From contig JAFEAF010000010.1 in assembly GCA_018266555.1 (NCBI GenBank), positions 213,918 to 277,917 on the forward strand: a stretch of DNA of 64,000 nucleotides. Direction: 5' to 3'. Positions 47,091 to 55,497 of the stretch are shown piece by piece. The notes beneath the pieces are model-generated. The model was not told the origin of the DNA and did not search any database. It saw only the letters and a list, made by a program, of their open reading frames with translations. Origin of the DNA: Bacteroidota bacterium. Lineage in GTDB: Bacteria > Bacteroidota > Bacteroidia > Chitinophagales > Chitinophagaceae. Every line of letters begins with the position of its first letter. Positions within the stretch are counted from its first letter, which is position 1. The translations under genes were made by a program, and so were the position numbers.

Positions 47091-48059
47091 TCATTTAGCG
47101 TTCAAAATTTCTGATAATACAGCCTGTGCTGCCCATACCCGGTTGCCGGCTTGCTGCGTAACGATACTCATCGGACCATCAAGAATTTCATCGCTGAGTT
47201 CTACATTTCTTCTTACCGGCAGGCAATGCATTACTTTGGCGTTATTGGTTAATAGCCATCTTTTATTGGTCAGCATCCACTTCGGATTATTGGTATAAAT
47301 TTTTCCATAATCATCATAAGTGCTCCAGTTCTTTACATAAACAAAATCAGCATCTTTTAACGCTTCCTCCTGGTTATAAATAATGGTTGCTCCTTTTGTG
47401 AACTGTTCGGCCAATTCATAATCTTCAGGATGGGTGATAACAAAATCGGCTTTTCCCCACGCATTGATCCATTGAGAAAAACTATTAGCAACACATTGGG
47501 GAAGCGGTTTTACATGCGGCGCCCAGGTCAAAACGATTTTAGCCCTCCTCCCTCCTGGAAGAGGAGCTTTCGCAAGTTCTTCGCTGATGGTTATAATATC
47601 TGTGAGTGATTGCAATGGATGAAGCGTGGCACTTTCCAAACTAACTACCGGGACACCTGCATATTTTATAAACTGTTTAATGAACAACTCACTGTAGTCA
47701 TCTTCACGGTTTTTTAATGAAGGAAATGTCCGTATAGCAAGCAAGTCGAAATATTTTCCAAGAACAGGTGCAGCATCTTTTACATGCTCAACAGTACTTC
47801 CGCTCATGATGGCTTCATCTTCAAACTCCAGTGCCCAGCCATCTTGGCCCACATTAAAAACAATCGCTTCCATTCCCAGGTTTTGCGCAGCGATTTGTGT
47901 ACTTAGCCTGGTACGCATACTTGGGTTAAGAAATAAACAACCGATGCGTTTATTAGCTCCGAGTGTTTTATTTTTTAAAGGATCAGCTTTATGTGCTAAT
48001 GCTTTTTGCACAAGAGCATCAATATCCTCAACATCTTGGACTGAAACAAAATTTTTCAT
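47091..48059 (-). CDS. argF': N-acetyl/N-succinylornithine carbamoyltransferase
   Basis: 322 aa. The carbamoyl-phosphate loop reads SMRTR, the family form STVEHVKDAAPVLG follows, and HCLPVRRNVE near the C-terminus matches the acylornithine group, not ordinary ArgF. In Bacteroidota this enzyme carbamoylates N-succinyl- or N-acetylornithine; which one cannot be settled here. The APLPGGRRAK stretch is encoded by a C+T-rich imperfect palindrome at 47545-47566. Its start overlaps the argD stop. Confidence 0.88.
   Translation of the reverse strand: MKNFVSVQDVEDIDALVQKALAHKADPLKNKTLGANKRIGCLFLNPSMRTRLSTQIAAQNLGMEAIVFNVGQDGWALEFEDEAIMSGSTVEHVKDAAPVLGKYFDLLAIRTFPSLKNREDDYSELFIKQFIKYAGVPVVSLESATLHPLQSLTDIITISEELAKAPLPGGRRAKIVLTWAPHVKPLPQCVANSFSQWINAWGKADFVITHPEDYELAEQFTKGATIIYNQEEALKDADFVYVKNWSTYDDYGKIYTNNPKWMLTNKRWLLTNNAKVMHCLPVRRNVELSDEILDGPMSIVTQQAGNRVWAAQAVLSEILNAK
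47545..47566. repeat. Palindromic insert-like sequence in argF'
   Basis: CTCCTCCCTCC-TGG-AAGAGGAG: the outer CTCCT and AGGAG arms are inverted repeats. It encodes a Pro-Gly-Arg-rich loop and keeps the frame, consistent with a small in-frame insertion. Confidence 0.5.
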
Positions 48060-49222
48060 TATTGATTAACGGTATTTTCGACAGAAACAAGATTTTGAAT
48101 TTCTTCAGTAATAGCATCAACGAACTGTTCCGCATCCCTTTTTTTCAACGCTAATGAAGGAAGCAAACGAATTACATTCGGTTTGGCTTCACCGGTAAAT
48201 ATTTTCTGATTCCATAATAAATTTTTCCGGAGATCTTTAAGTTCTTCGGGTACATCAAAGCCAATCATCAATCCCCTGCCTCTTATATTTTTCAATTGCA
48301 GAATATTTTCCAGTTCATCTTTTAAATATTTTCCTACCATCACTGCATTGCCCATCAGTTTTTCTTCTTCAATTACTTCCAATACTGCTAATGCGGCAGC
48401 ACAAGCCAAATGATTTCCACCGAATGTAGTTCCTAATATAAAATGTTTGGGCTTGAAAATGGGGGAAACAATGATTCCTGCCACAGGAAAACCATTTCCC
48501 ATTCCTTTTGCCATGGTATAAATGTCTGCGTTTACTCCGGCAAAATCATGACTGAAAAATTTCCCGCTTCTTCCATAACCGCATTGTACACTGTCGGCAA
48601 TATATACAGCGCCATATTCATCACACAAGATTCTAATTTTCCTTAAGAAATTTTCAGAGGCTACATTAATGCCGCCCACACCCTGGATTCCTTCGATGAT
48701 CACAGAAGAAATCTTTTTCCCATTTTCCTTGAAACAGTCTTCTAAAGCCTGTTCATCATTGAAAGGAAGAAAGATTACATTACTGGTTTCGTTGACCGGT
48801 GCCACATAGTTTTTATTATCTGTCGCAGCTACAGCTAAAGATGTTCTGCCATGAAAAGATTTACTAAAAGCAATTATTTTTTTTCTTCCATTATGAAACG
48901 AGGCCAGCTTCAAAGCATTTTCATTAGCTTCAGCACCGGAATTACAGAGGAAAAGTTGGTAATCTTCCTTACCGGAAATTTTTCCCAGCTTTTGTGCTAA
49001 CTCGGTTTGCAATGGGATTTTTACAGAGTTGGAATAAAAAGCGATTTTTTCCAATTGCTCTTCCATTCTCTTTACCCAATGCGGGTGTGTGTGGCCAATG
49101 CTGATTACAGCATGTCCGCCATAGAGATCAAGATACTGTTCGCCCTTATCATCCCATACATAAGAGCCCTTTGCTTTTACAATAGTTACATCATTGATCG
49201 GGTAAACGTCAAATAAGTTCAT
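48059..49222 (-). CDS. argD: Acetylornithine aminotransferase
   Basis: 387 aa, class III aminotransferase. The PLP motifs include CNSGAEANENALK, FHGRT and an Asp in the strand YIADSVQCGYGRSG; the Lys of MAKGMGNGFPV holds the cofactor. It converts N-acylglutamate semialdehyde to N-acylornithine. The stop overlaps the argF' start by one base and its start overlaps the proC stop by four, so the three are translationally coupled. Confidence 0.93.
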   Translation of the reverse strand: MNLFDVYPINDVTIVKAKGSYVWDDKGEQYLDLYGGHAVISIGHTHPHWVKRMEEQLEKIAFYSNSVKIPLQTELAQKLGKISGKEDYQLFLCNSGAEANENALKLASFHNGRKKIIAFSKSFHGRTSLAVAATDNKNYVAPVNETSNVIFLPFNDEQALEDCFKENGKKISSVIIEGIQGVGGINVASENFLRKIRILCDEYGAVYIADSVQCGYGRSGKFFSHDFAGVNADIYTMAKGMGNGFPVAGIIVSPIFKPKHFILGTTFGGNHLACAAALAVLEVIEEEKLMGNAVMVGKYLKDELENILQLKNIRGRGLMIGFDVPEELKDLRKNLLWNQKIFTGEAKPNVIRLLPSLALKKRDAEQFVDAITEEIQNLVSVENTVNQ

Positions 49223-50022
49223 GATTGTTGATATAGATTACCGGCAATATTTGCCGAAAGTTTAATTCCTTTTATTAATGCAGAGCTCAATCCCTGGTGC
49301 TCCATTTCATTGAGTCCTGCAATGGTGCATCCCTTGGGAGAAGTTACTTTATCTATTTCCTGTTCGGGGTGTGTTTTGTTTACGGTTAAAAGTTTTGCAG
49401 CGCCTAAAGCTGTTTGTGCTGCAATCTTCAACGCATCATGTGCATGAAAACCAATTTCTACGCCGCCTTGTGAAGCAGCACGGATCGTTCTTAAAAAAAA
49501 TGCAATGCCACAGGCACATAATGCCGTTGCAGCGCTCATCATGTCTTCATTGATGACGATACTTTGTCCCAGCGTATTGAAAATGTTTTGCACTAGCTCA
49601 ATGTCATTTCTAGTGGCATTGGCAGCGGCAAGGCAGGTCATGCTTTCACCTACTTTCATGGCTGTGTTGGGCATGGCACGGATGATGCGAAGATTATTTC
49701 CAAGCTTATCACGAAAAACCTGTGTATGTGCCCCGGTAACTACGGAAACAAACAGTTGATTTTTTACATCAACGGCGGGTTGAAGTTCTATTAATACTTC
49801 ATTAAGCTGCTGAGGTAATACGCAAATAAAAACGATGTCGGCATTTTGAATGGCCTCCCGGTTATTCGTACTGGTTTTATATCCGGCTTCGGTTTGAGTA
49901 ATTAAGGAAGCTGCGTTTCTTCTTGTAATTGTAATTTCATTCTTTTTACAAAGTGATGCTCTTGTCAGCCCTTCAGCCAAAGCCATACCGATATTTCCGG
50001 CTCCGATGATTGTTGCTTTCAT
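49219..50022 (-). CDS. proC: Pyrroline-5-carboxylate reductase
   Basis: 267 aa. The N-terminal IGAGNIGMALAEGL is a Rossmann NAD(P) loop, followed by RAMPNTAMKVGESM and VTSPKGCTIAGLNEMEHQGL near the C-terminus, both hallmarks of ProC. It makes proline from pyrroline-5-carboxylate. Its place inside an arginine operon, coupled to argD, ties glutamate-semialdehyde chemistry of both pathways together. The start lies 11 bp past the argC stop. Confidence 0.92.
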   Translation of the reverse strand: MKATIIGAGNIGMALAEGLTRASLCKKNEITITRRNAASLITQTEAGYKTSTNNREAIQNADIVFICVLPQQLNEVLIELQPAVDVKNQLFVSVVTGAHTQVFRDKLGNNLRIIRAMPNTAMKVGESMTCLAAANATRNDIELVQNIFNTLGQSIVINEDMMSAATALCACGIAFFLRTIRAASQGGVEIGFHAHDALKIAAQTALGAAKLLTVNKTHPEQEIDKVTSPKGCTIAGLNEMEHQGLSSALIKGIKLSANIAGNLYQQS

Positions 50023-50032
50023 AAAATAAAAT

Positions 50033-51025
50033 TTAAAATGCGGCAGGCTTTAACTCCAAACCCGTTTTTTCACTGATTCCAAACATAAGGTTCATGTTTT
50101 GAACTGCCTGTCCGCTGGCTCCTTTTAATAAATTATCTGTAATGGAATGAACGACCAACTTGCTTCCCACTTTTTCCAATTGAATGAGGCATTTGTTGGT
50201 ATTGACCACCTGTTTTAAAAAAATCATGTCTTCGCAGAGATGAGTAAAAGGATGATCTTTATAAAAATCCTTGTACAGAGAATTCAACTCCGCTATACTC
50301 CAATCACAACTTAATTGGGAACTCACAAAAATTCCTCTTGCAAAATCACCTCTCCAGGGAACAAAGTTCACAGAGATATCGCCATTGGGTTGCAATTGTT
50401 TTAAAGATTCTCCGATCTCGCCAAGATGCTGATGCGTTAATGTTTTATAGGCTTGTATATTATTTGCCCTCCAACTGAAATGAGAAGATTCTGACAAACT
50501 CTGACCTGCGCCGGTGGAACCGGTAACTCCTGTGGTATAAACTTCGTTTAGCAATCCTGCTTTTGCCAAGGGCAACAGGCCAAGCAGAATGCAAGTAGCA
50601 AAGCAGCCGGGGTTAGCTACATCATGAGCCTGGCGAATGATGTCTTTATTCAATTCAGGGAGACCGTAAATGAATTTACGATTTACGATTTCAGATTTTT
50701 TATTTAATCTGAAATCATTCGAAAGATCAATGATTTTTATTTTATCAGCGCCCCGATAGCTATCGGGATTATTTTCTTCCAAAAACTTCCTGGCATTGCC
50801 GTGGCCAAGACAGAGAAATAAAACATCAATATTATTGTTTAATTCACCGGTAAATTTTAAATCGGTATCTCCTAACAAATCGGCATGAACTTTAGTAACA
50901 GGATTCCCCGCATTGCTTTTACTGTGTATAAAAACAATTTCAGTTTGTGGATGATGAATCAATAAGCGGATTAACTCTCCGCCAGTGTAACCTGCACCTC
51001 CTATTATTCCAACTTTAATAGACAT
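50033..51025 (-). CDS. argC: N-acetyl-gamma-glutamyl-phosphate reductase
   Basis: 330 aa. GGAGYTGGELIRLL binds NADP, the catalytic Cys is in ANPGCFAT, and SNDFRL and HQHLGEIG follow the family order. It reduces acylglutamyl phosphate to the semialdehyde. Two unusual coding stretches are seen: the NPDSYRG loop comes from the perfect palindrome at 50752-50767, and KSEIVNRKF from heptads at 50674-50694. Both sit in a loop before the conserved YGLPELN block and keep the frame. Confidence 0.95.
   Translation of the reverse strand: MSIKVGIIGGAGYTGGELIRLLIHHPQTEIVFIHSKSNAGNPVTKVHADLLGDTDLKFTGELNNNIDVLFLCLGHGNARKFLEENNPDSYRGADKIKIIDLSNDFRLNKKSEIVNRKFIYGLPELNKDIIRQAHDVANPGCFATCILLGLLPLAKAGLLNEVYTTGVTGSTGAGQSLSESSHFSWRANNIQAYKTLTHQHLGEIGESLKQLQPNGDISVNFVPWRGDFARGIFVSSQLSCDWSIAELNSLYKDFYKDHPFTHLCEDMIFLKQVVNTNKCLIQLEKVGSKLVVHSITDNLLKGASGQAVQNMNLMFGISEKTGLELKPAAF
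50674..50694. repeat. Heptad repeat inside argC
   Basis: ATTTACG, ATTTACG, ATTTCAG on the plus strand. It is period-7 like the argH repeat, but of different sequence. Confidence 0.55.
50752..50767. repeat. 16-bp perfect palindrome in argC
   Basis: CCCGATAGCTATCGGG within coding sequence. A looser relative, GCCCGAT-acc-ATCGGGC, occurs in the M28 gene at 29861-29877. Confidence 0.7.
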
Positions 51026-51056
51026 TTATTTGAAATGATTAATCAACAATTATTAA

Positions 51057-52247
51057 TTATTTTTTATTTACTGAATGCCAGATAGAAGTTTGGTTCCCGA
51101 AAATTTTACTGAATCCCCTTACATCTTCGCCGCTCCATCCACTATTCATTTCACCATATTTCCCGAAGCGGCTGTTCATCAGATCATATTGAGATTCGAT
51201 GCCAGTGACCTGAAAACGATAGGGCATCAATTCAACAAACACAGTTCCTGTTACATTTTTTTGCGAAGCTTCAAAAAATGTTTCAATATCACGCATCACC
51301 GGGTCGAGAATCTGACCTTCGTGTAACCAATTGCCATAAAACAATGCCAACTGATCTTTCCAGTTGAGTTGCCATTTGGTAAGCACATGTTTTTCCAATG
51401 CATGATGCGCTTTCAAAATGATCATCGGCCCCGCAGCTTCGAAACCAACACGGCCTTTTATTCCAATGATCGTATCACCTACATGAACATCCCTGCCAAT
51501 AGCAAAGGGACCGGCAATAGATTGTAAGTATTGAATTGCTTCAACGGGATGATTAAAGGGTTTATCATCAACAGTGGCTAATTCCCCTTTTGCAAAACTC
51601 AATATTACTTTTTGATTTTTTAATTTTTCATTTAACTGTGTTGGCCATGCTTCTTCCGGTAACATGCCGTTAGAAGTTAAAGTTTCTTTGCCGCCAACGC
51701 TGGTTCCCCACAGTCCTTTATTGATAGAGTAAACGGCTTTTTCGAAATTCATTTGCACTCCTTTACTTTTCAGGTATGCAATCTCTTCTTCACGGCTCAG
51801 TTTCAAATCACGGATAGGCGTTACTATTTCAACGCCGGGAATCATAATGTGAAAGATCATATCAAAACGTACCTGGTCATTACCGGCACCTGTGCTACCA
51901 TGTGCAACGGCATCTGCTTTTAAATTTTTTGCATGCTCGGCAATGTGTAATGCCTGGATCAATCGCTCTGCAGAAACGCTTAAAGGATAAGTATTGTTCT
52001 TGAGTACATTTCCAAAAATTAGAAACTTTATAATACGATCATAATATCCTTTCACAGCATTTACGGTAGTGTGAGTTTTTACTCCCAGCCTATAAGCATG
52101 TGCTTCTATTTGTTTCAGTTCTTCATCGGAAAAGCCGCCGGTGTTCACAATGATGCTGTGTACCTCGTAGCCTTTGTCTTCTCCAAGATATTTTACACAG
52201 TATGTTGTGTCTAATCCACCACTAAAACCTAATACAACTTTTTTCAT
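51057..52247 (-). CDS. argG: Argininosuccinate synthase
   Basis: 396 aa. The ATP-pyrophosphatase loop is GFSGGLDTTYCVKYL, with HGSTGAGNDQVRFD and GLWGTSVGG also matching the family. It joins citrulline and aspartate. The gene is second in the operon, 31 bp after the GNAT gene and 31 bp before argC, and is translated in the same direction with no internal terminator. Confidence 0.95.
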   Translation of the reverse strand: MKKVVLGFSGGLDTTYCVKYLGEDKGYEVHSIIVNTGGFSDEELKQIEAHAYRLGVKTHTTVNAVKGYYDRIIKFLIFGNVLKNNTYPLSVSAERLIQALHIAEHAKNLKADAVAHGSTGAGNDQVRFDMIFHIMIPGVEIVTPIRDLKLSREEEIAYLKSKGVQMNFEKAVYSINKGLWGTSVGGKETLTSNGMLPEEAWPTQLNEKLKNQKVILSFAKGELATVDDKPFNHPVEAIQYLQSIAGPFAIGRDVHVGDTIIGIKGRVGFEAAGPMIILKAHHALEKHVLTKWQLNWKDQLALFYGNWLHEGQILDPVMRDIETFFEASQKNVTGTVFVELMPYRFQVTGIESQYDLMNSRFGKYGEMNSGWSGEDVRGFSKIFGNQTSIWHSVNKK

Positions 52248-52278
52248 TATTTATTCTTGCTGTCTTTTGATGAGATAA

Positions 52279-52977
52279 TCAGAAAATCAGAATTTTTGGA
52301 CTGTTGCTGTTACTATTACCATTTTTATCTTTTTTCATGAATGGCTTCAGCAGTTTCCATTGTTTAAAACGAAGCAATCGTTCCAGCCCTTTTTTATTTT
52401 CTTCAAAAAACTGTTTTGTCTCCTCCGGTTTATAATGATCTTTCGGATCGTAGAGCATGGCAGTGCACATGCAATTCTTCCTGTCTTTACTCATTAATAT
52501 ATCATAGTTCACGCAACTTTTACATCCGGCCCAAAAGGCATCATCTTGTGTCAATTCAGAATAGGTGACCGGCTCGTAACCAAGCTCGCTGTTTATTTTC
52601 ATAACTGCAAGGCCGGTGGTGAGTCCAAAAATTTTTGCGTCCGGGTATTTTTCTCTCGACAGGTTGAATATTCTTTTTTTTATCGCCTTTGCAACTCCGG
52701 TTTTTCTGAATGGGGGTGAAACGATCAATCCGGAATTGGCTACATATTCCCCATGGCTCCAGGTTTCGATATAACAAAAACCTACCCAATCGCCATTGGC
52801 AGTAACAGCAATTACCGCTTTACCCTCATCCATTTTTTGTTCTACGTATTCAGGCGAACGTTTGGCAATACCGGTGCCTCTTGCAGCAGCAGATGATTCC
52901 ATTTCGTCGGTGATGATCTTGGAATAAATTTTATCTCCCGGTGTTGCCACCCTGATAATTATGTTCTGATTGTCCAA
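52279..52977 (-). CDS. GNAT acetyltransferase of the arginine operon (probable N-acetylglutamate synthase role)
   Basis: 232 aa from TTG 52977. The frame could open at GTG 53064, but that codon lies inside the hairpin and the extra 29 residues are unlike the core. The GNAT fold is visible: GFCYIETWSHGEYVANSGLIV, then SPPFRKTGVAKAIKKRIF (acetyl-CoA loop), ending with a Cys-rich part (CKSCVNYD, NCMCTAMLYDP). First position in the arginine run suggests N-acylglutamate synthesis, since no argJ or classical argA is present. The start codon remains uncertain. Confidence 0.75.
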   Translation of the reverse strand: MDNQNIIIRVATPGDKIYSKIITDEMESSAAARGTGIAKRSPEYVEQKMDEGKAVIAVTANGDWVGFCYIETWSHGEYVANSGLIVSPPFRKTGVAKAIKKRIFNLSREKYPDAKIFGLTTGLAVMKINSELGYEPVTYSELTQDDAFWAGCKSCVNYDILMSKDRKNCMCTAMLYDPKDHYKPEETKQFFEENKKGLERLLRFKQWKLLKPFMKKDKNGNSNSNSPKILIF

Positions 52978-53063
52978 CTTAATAAAGATTGTTATAAATA
53001 TGTGGATCACCAATCCTGTTTCATGAACCTGCCTGAGATAGGCAGGGATTGAAAGATTTTTCA

Positions 53064-53098
53064 CTGACAGGGGCCTGGTTAGCGGCTCGTCCTGTCAG
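53064..53098 (-). promoter_or_regulatory. Leader hairpin of the arginine operon
   Basis: CTGACAGG (53064-53071) pairs with CCTGTCAG (53091-53098), and an inner GCC/GGC can add to the stem. The leader stop TGA lies within its first arm. A second hairpin, CCTGCCT/AGGCAGG at 53028-53046, follows. Neither has a clear T run after it, so the mode of control is open. Confidence 0.6.
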
Positions 53099-53211
53099 CA
53101 ACCACGTCGAGGTCGTACATAAATGAAGACATCGAATCCCACGGCATAAACGCCGGTAGTCATCGGGCCATGAAAGGCAAATTGCTTGGTATGTTTCAGA
53201 CTATTGTTCAT
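53095..53211 (-). CDS. Putative arginine-operon leader peptide
   Basis: 38 codons from ATG 53211 to TGA at 53095-53097. The peptide ends Tyr-Val-Arg-Pro-Arg-Arg-Gly-Cys, with three Arg codons (CGA, CGA, CGT) in the last six, immediately before the operon hairpin. The start is about 25 bp after the promoter box, at the very 5' end of the transcript, as in attenuator leaders. Codons 36-37 (bases TGGTT) could pair with AACCA in the hairpin loop as an alternative fold. There is no similarity evidence; the arginine clustering and location are the case for it. Confidence 0.55.
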   Translation of the reverse strand: MNNSLKHTKQFAFHGPMTTGVYAVGFDVFIYVRPRRGC

Positions 53212-53238
53212 TTTTAATAGCCGGTTGAAAATGATAAA

Positions 53239-53272
53239 CAAAAATATATAATTCTCAGTTTACTGACACAAA
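53239..53272 (-). promoter_or_regulatory. Promoter of the arginine operon
   Basis: The -7 box TATTTTTG (53246 to 53239) and a -33 TTTG (53272 to 53269) are separated by 22 nt on the minus strand. The predicted start is about 20 bases before the leader peptide ATG and about 255 bases before the first enzyme gene. Confidence 0.55.
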
Positions 53273-53296
53273 TTTTTTTGTTAAGTGACCGTTGTT

Positions 53297-53998
53297 TTAT
53301 CCTGCCAGCAAACAAAAAGTTGTTGGGACTTTATGCAAGTCGGGTTTTTGGTGTTTCCATTGTGAAATCGTCAGGGTATGTATCTGTTCTTTTGATGATG
53401 AGATGGCCGAAGCAATACAAAGTTGTGTGGAAGGGTTGCAATATTTCATTAGCGAATCCACCAATTGATTATTCCGGTATGGGGTTTCTATAAAAATCTG
53501 GGTACAGTTTTTTTTGCGGGACTCCGCTTCGAGTTCTTTTATTGCTCTTACTCTTTCAAAATCTTTGATAGGTAAATAACCAAGAAACTGAAAACGTTGC
53601 CCGTTCATACCACTTGCCATTAAAGCCATCAAAATGGCATTGGGTCCGGCAAGCGGTTTTACCAATGCGTTCCATTCATGTGCTACTGCAACTAACGTTT
53701 GTCCCGGATCGGCTACCCCTGGGCAGCCGGCTTCGCTGATAATACCGATTTTTTTTCCTTCTTTTATTTTTTGAGTGAAAAGAACGGGGATAGATGGAGC
53801 ATCGGACAAAGTATGCCATTCATACTGGTCTATTACAATATCTCTCTGTAATTTTTTTAGATACCTCCTTGCGGTTCTTTCATTTTCTGCAAAAAAAACT
53901 TCGCATTCATTGATTGCAGCAAGTATACAGGAAGGAATGCTGTCAATATCTTCTTCGTCCAGCAGAGATGGAATGAGATAAACAATCCCCTTGGCCAT
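53297..53998 (-). CDS. Tetrapyrrole-methylase-type SAM methyltransferase, RsmI-like
   Basis: 233 aa. The TP_methylase fold shows GIVYLIPSLLDEEDID at the start, GIISEAGCPGVADPG (SAM-binding loop), PLAGPNAILMALMASG and FIETPYRNNQLVDSL, as in RsmI. The full-length RsmI is about 280 aa; this shorter form is common in Bacteroidota and its target is not certain. The start codon is directly next to the EI24-like stop, so they form a two-gene operon. It converges with nothing on its left; the arginine leader begins about 50 bp downstream. Confidence 0.8.
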   Translation of the reverse strand: MAKGIVYLIPSLLDEEDIDSIPSCILAAINECEVFFAENERTARRYLKKLQRDIVIDQYEWHTLSDAPSIPVLFTQKIKEGKKIGIISEAGCPGVADPGQTLVAVAHEWNALVKPLAGPNAILMALMASGMNGQRFQFLGYLPIKDFERVRAIKELEAESRKKNCTQIFIETPYRNNQLVDSLMKYCNPSTQLCIASAISSSKEQIHTLTISQWKHQKPDLHKVPTTFCLLAG

Positions 53999-54757
53999 TT
54001 AAACGTTTTTGACTTTATATAAACTAATGTTAGCGGCGATCACAGCATACGCCGGAGCCAATACCCAACCGATGCCGATGAGCCCATGCATCAGGTAAAA
54101 TACAAGGCCATTACCAACAGCAAGGCCTTTATGCCTTCCGGCAAAATCAATACTTTCTCGTAATGGAATATTTTGACGGGCACAACTGTAGTCAAACATG
54201 AAGAAGCCATAATAATAGCATTCGAGAAACAAAGCAATAAGTGGAGTTATCCAACCGGCAACCGGCACCAGTGTCAATAATGAAAGAATAATAAAGAAAA
54301 AAGTTTGCCATAGCGCATTGCGACAAACCAACCTGATACCCCGCCAGGAATCTTTTTTCAATTCTTTCCATTTTATCTCTTGCTCTTTATTTTCAAGTAT
54401 GACCTGCGTTTTTTCACTCAGGTATGCAAATACCGGTGATCCGATGATAAGAATAATATACTTAAACAGGGAAAAATAAAATTGAAGCAGCAGTAACCAT
54501 AAAATGATCCCAGCAAATGTGAACAAAAATCCAACCCAACTGCTTTGAAGCTTTTGTAAACGGTCGCCCAGGCCGCTGGCCGTAATGAGATAGTCAATCA
54601 CGTGGGTGGCTGAACGACTGAAAAAATACATACTTGCCATGAATAAAATGGCGTAGATGATGCCGGGAACAATGATCCATTTCCATAACTTATGCGTCCG
54701 GATGAATTGGTTCACTTCACCAAAGGATTGGATGGCTATGACAATTTCTTTGAGCAA
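53999..54757 (-). CDS. EI24/CysZ-like membrane protein
   Basis: 252 aa with about five membrane segments. The amphipathic start QSFGEVNQFIRTHKLWKWI, the long helices (VGFLFTFAGIILWLLLLQFYF) and the SWRGIRLVCRNALWQTFFFI segment are typical of the EI24 domain. Bacterial members include CysZ, a sulfate permease, but the family is broad. Its function here is not clear. It overlaps the region of the following methyltransferase start without a spacer. Confidence 0.75.
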   Translation of the reverse strand: MLKEIVIAIQSFGEVNQFIRTHKLWKWIIVPGIIYAILFMASMYFFSRSATHVIDYLITASGLGDRLQKLQSSWVGFLFTFAGIILWLLLLQFYFSLFKYIILIIGSPVFAYLSEKTQVILENKEQEIKWKELKKDSWRGIRLVCRNALWQTFFFIILSLLTLVPVAGWITPLIALFLECYYYGFFMFDYSCARQNIPLRESIDFAGRHKGLAVGNGLVFYLMHGLIGIGWVLAPAYAVIAANISLYKVKNV

Positions 54758-54818
54758 GCCCTAAATTTGAATAGTGTAAATATAAACAGAACCATTTTAA
54801 AATAGATAATATAAGACC

Positions 54819-55430
54819 ATGAGGAAATTACCCGCTTCGTTTTATGAAAGAAAAAATGTGTTGCAGGTTGCTAAAGAATTATTGGGGAAAGTTTTGGTGA
54901 CAAAGTGGAATGGCATTGTTACCTCTGGACGCATAGTTGAATGTGAGGCATATAACGGAGTTGCAGATCGGGCCTCTCATGCTTTTGGTGGCAGAAGAAC
55001 TGCCCGTAATGAAGTGATGTATGGAAATGCGGGATCGGCTTATGTGTATCTCTGCTATGGCATTCATCATTTGTTTAATGTAGTGACGAATAAAAAAGAA
55101 ATCCCTCATGCTATATTGATCCGTGCATTGGATCCAATAGAGGGAATCCCGGAAATGTTGAAGCGCAGAAAAAAGAAACAATTTGATTATACGGTGACAA
55201 AAGGGCCGGGAAGTTTATCAACGGCGCTGGGTATTACTGTTGCCCACAATGGAATATCCTTGCAAAGCAAACAATTGTATATAGCGGATGATGGTTTTAT
55301 TCCTGCTATAAAAATGATTGGAAAATCCGGTAGAATAGGAGTAGAGTATTCGGGAGAAGCGGCGGCATATCCATACCGCTTTTTTATCAAAAGCAATTCT
55401 TTTGTGAGCGGGAAAAAGAAGATGGCTTGA
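54819..55430 (+). CDS. 3-methyladenine DNA glycosylase (AAG/Mpg type)
   Basis: 203 aa, the normal length. The fold shows SFYERKNVLQVAKELLGKVL, the catalytic Glu in GRIVECEAYNG, the HAFGGRRTARNEVMYG base-recognition segment, and GSAYVYLCYGIHH. It excises alkylated purines such as 3-methyladenine and hypoxanthine. The gene is divergent from the EI24-like gene and ends 67 bp before the convergent symporter stop. Confidence 0.93.
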   Translation: MRKLPASFYERKNVLQVAKELLGKVLVTKWNGIVTSGRIVECEAYNGVADRASHAFGGRRTARNEVMYGNAGSAYVYLCYGIHHLFNVVTNKKEIPHAILIRALDPIEGIPEMLKRRKKKQFDYTVTKGPGSLSTALGITVAHNGISLQSKQLYIADDGFIPAIKMIGKSGRIGVEYSGEAAAYPYRFFIKSNSFVSGKKKMA

Positions 55431-55497
55431 TTGTTTTATAGATATCCTGTTTCATCCCCGGAAATATCAAACCCTATAGGCATCAAACAATCCATTT

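Noticed and set aside
52978..53064. GTG start of the GNAT protein at 53064
   Set aside because: It would lie within the leader hairpin and add 29 residues with no resemblance to the GNAT core; TTG 52977 was preferred, though not proven.
53028..53098. Classical Rho-independent terminators in the arginine leader
   Set aside because: Both hairpins lack a following T run, so they are listed as regulatory hairpins, not terminators.
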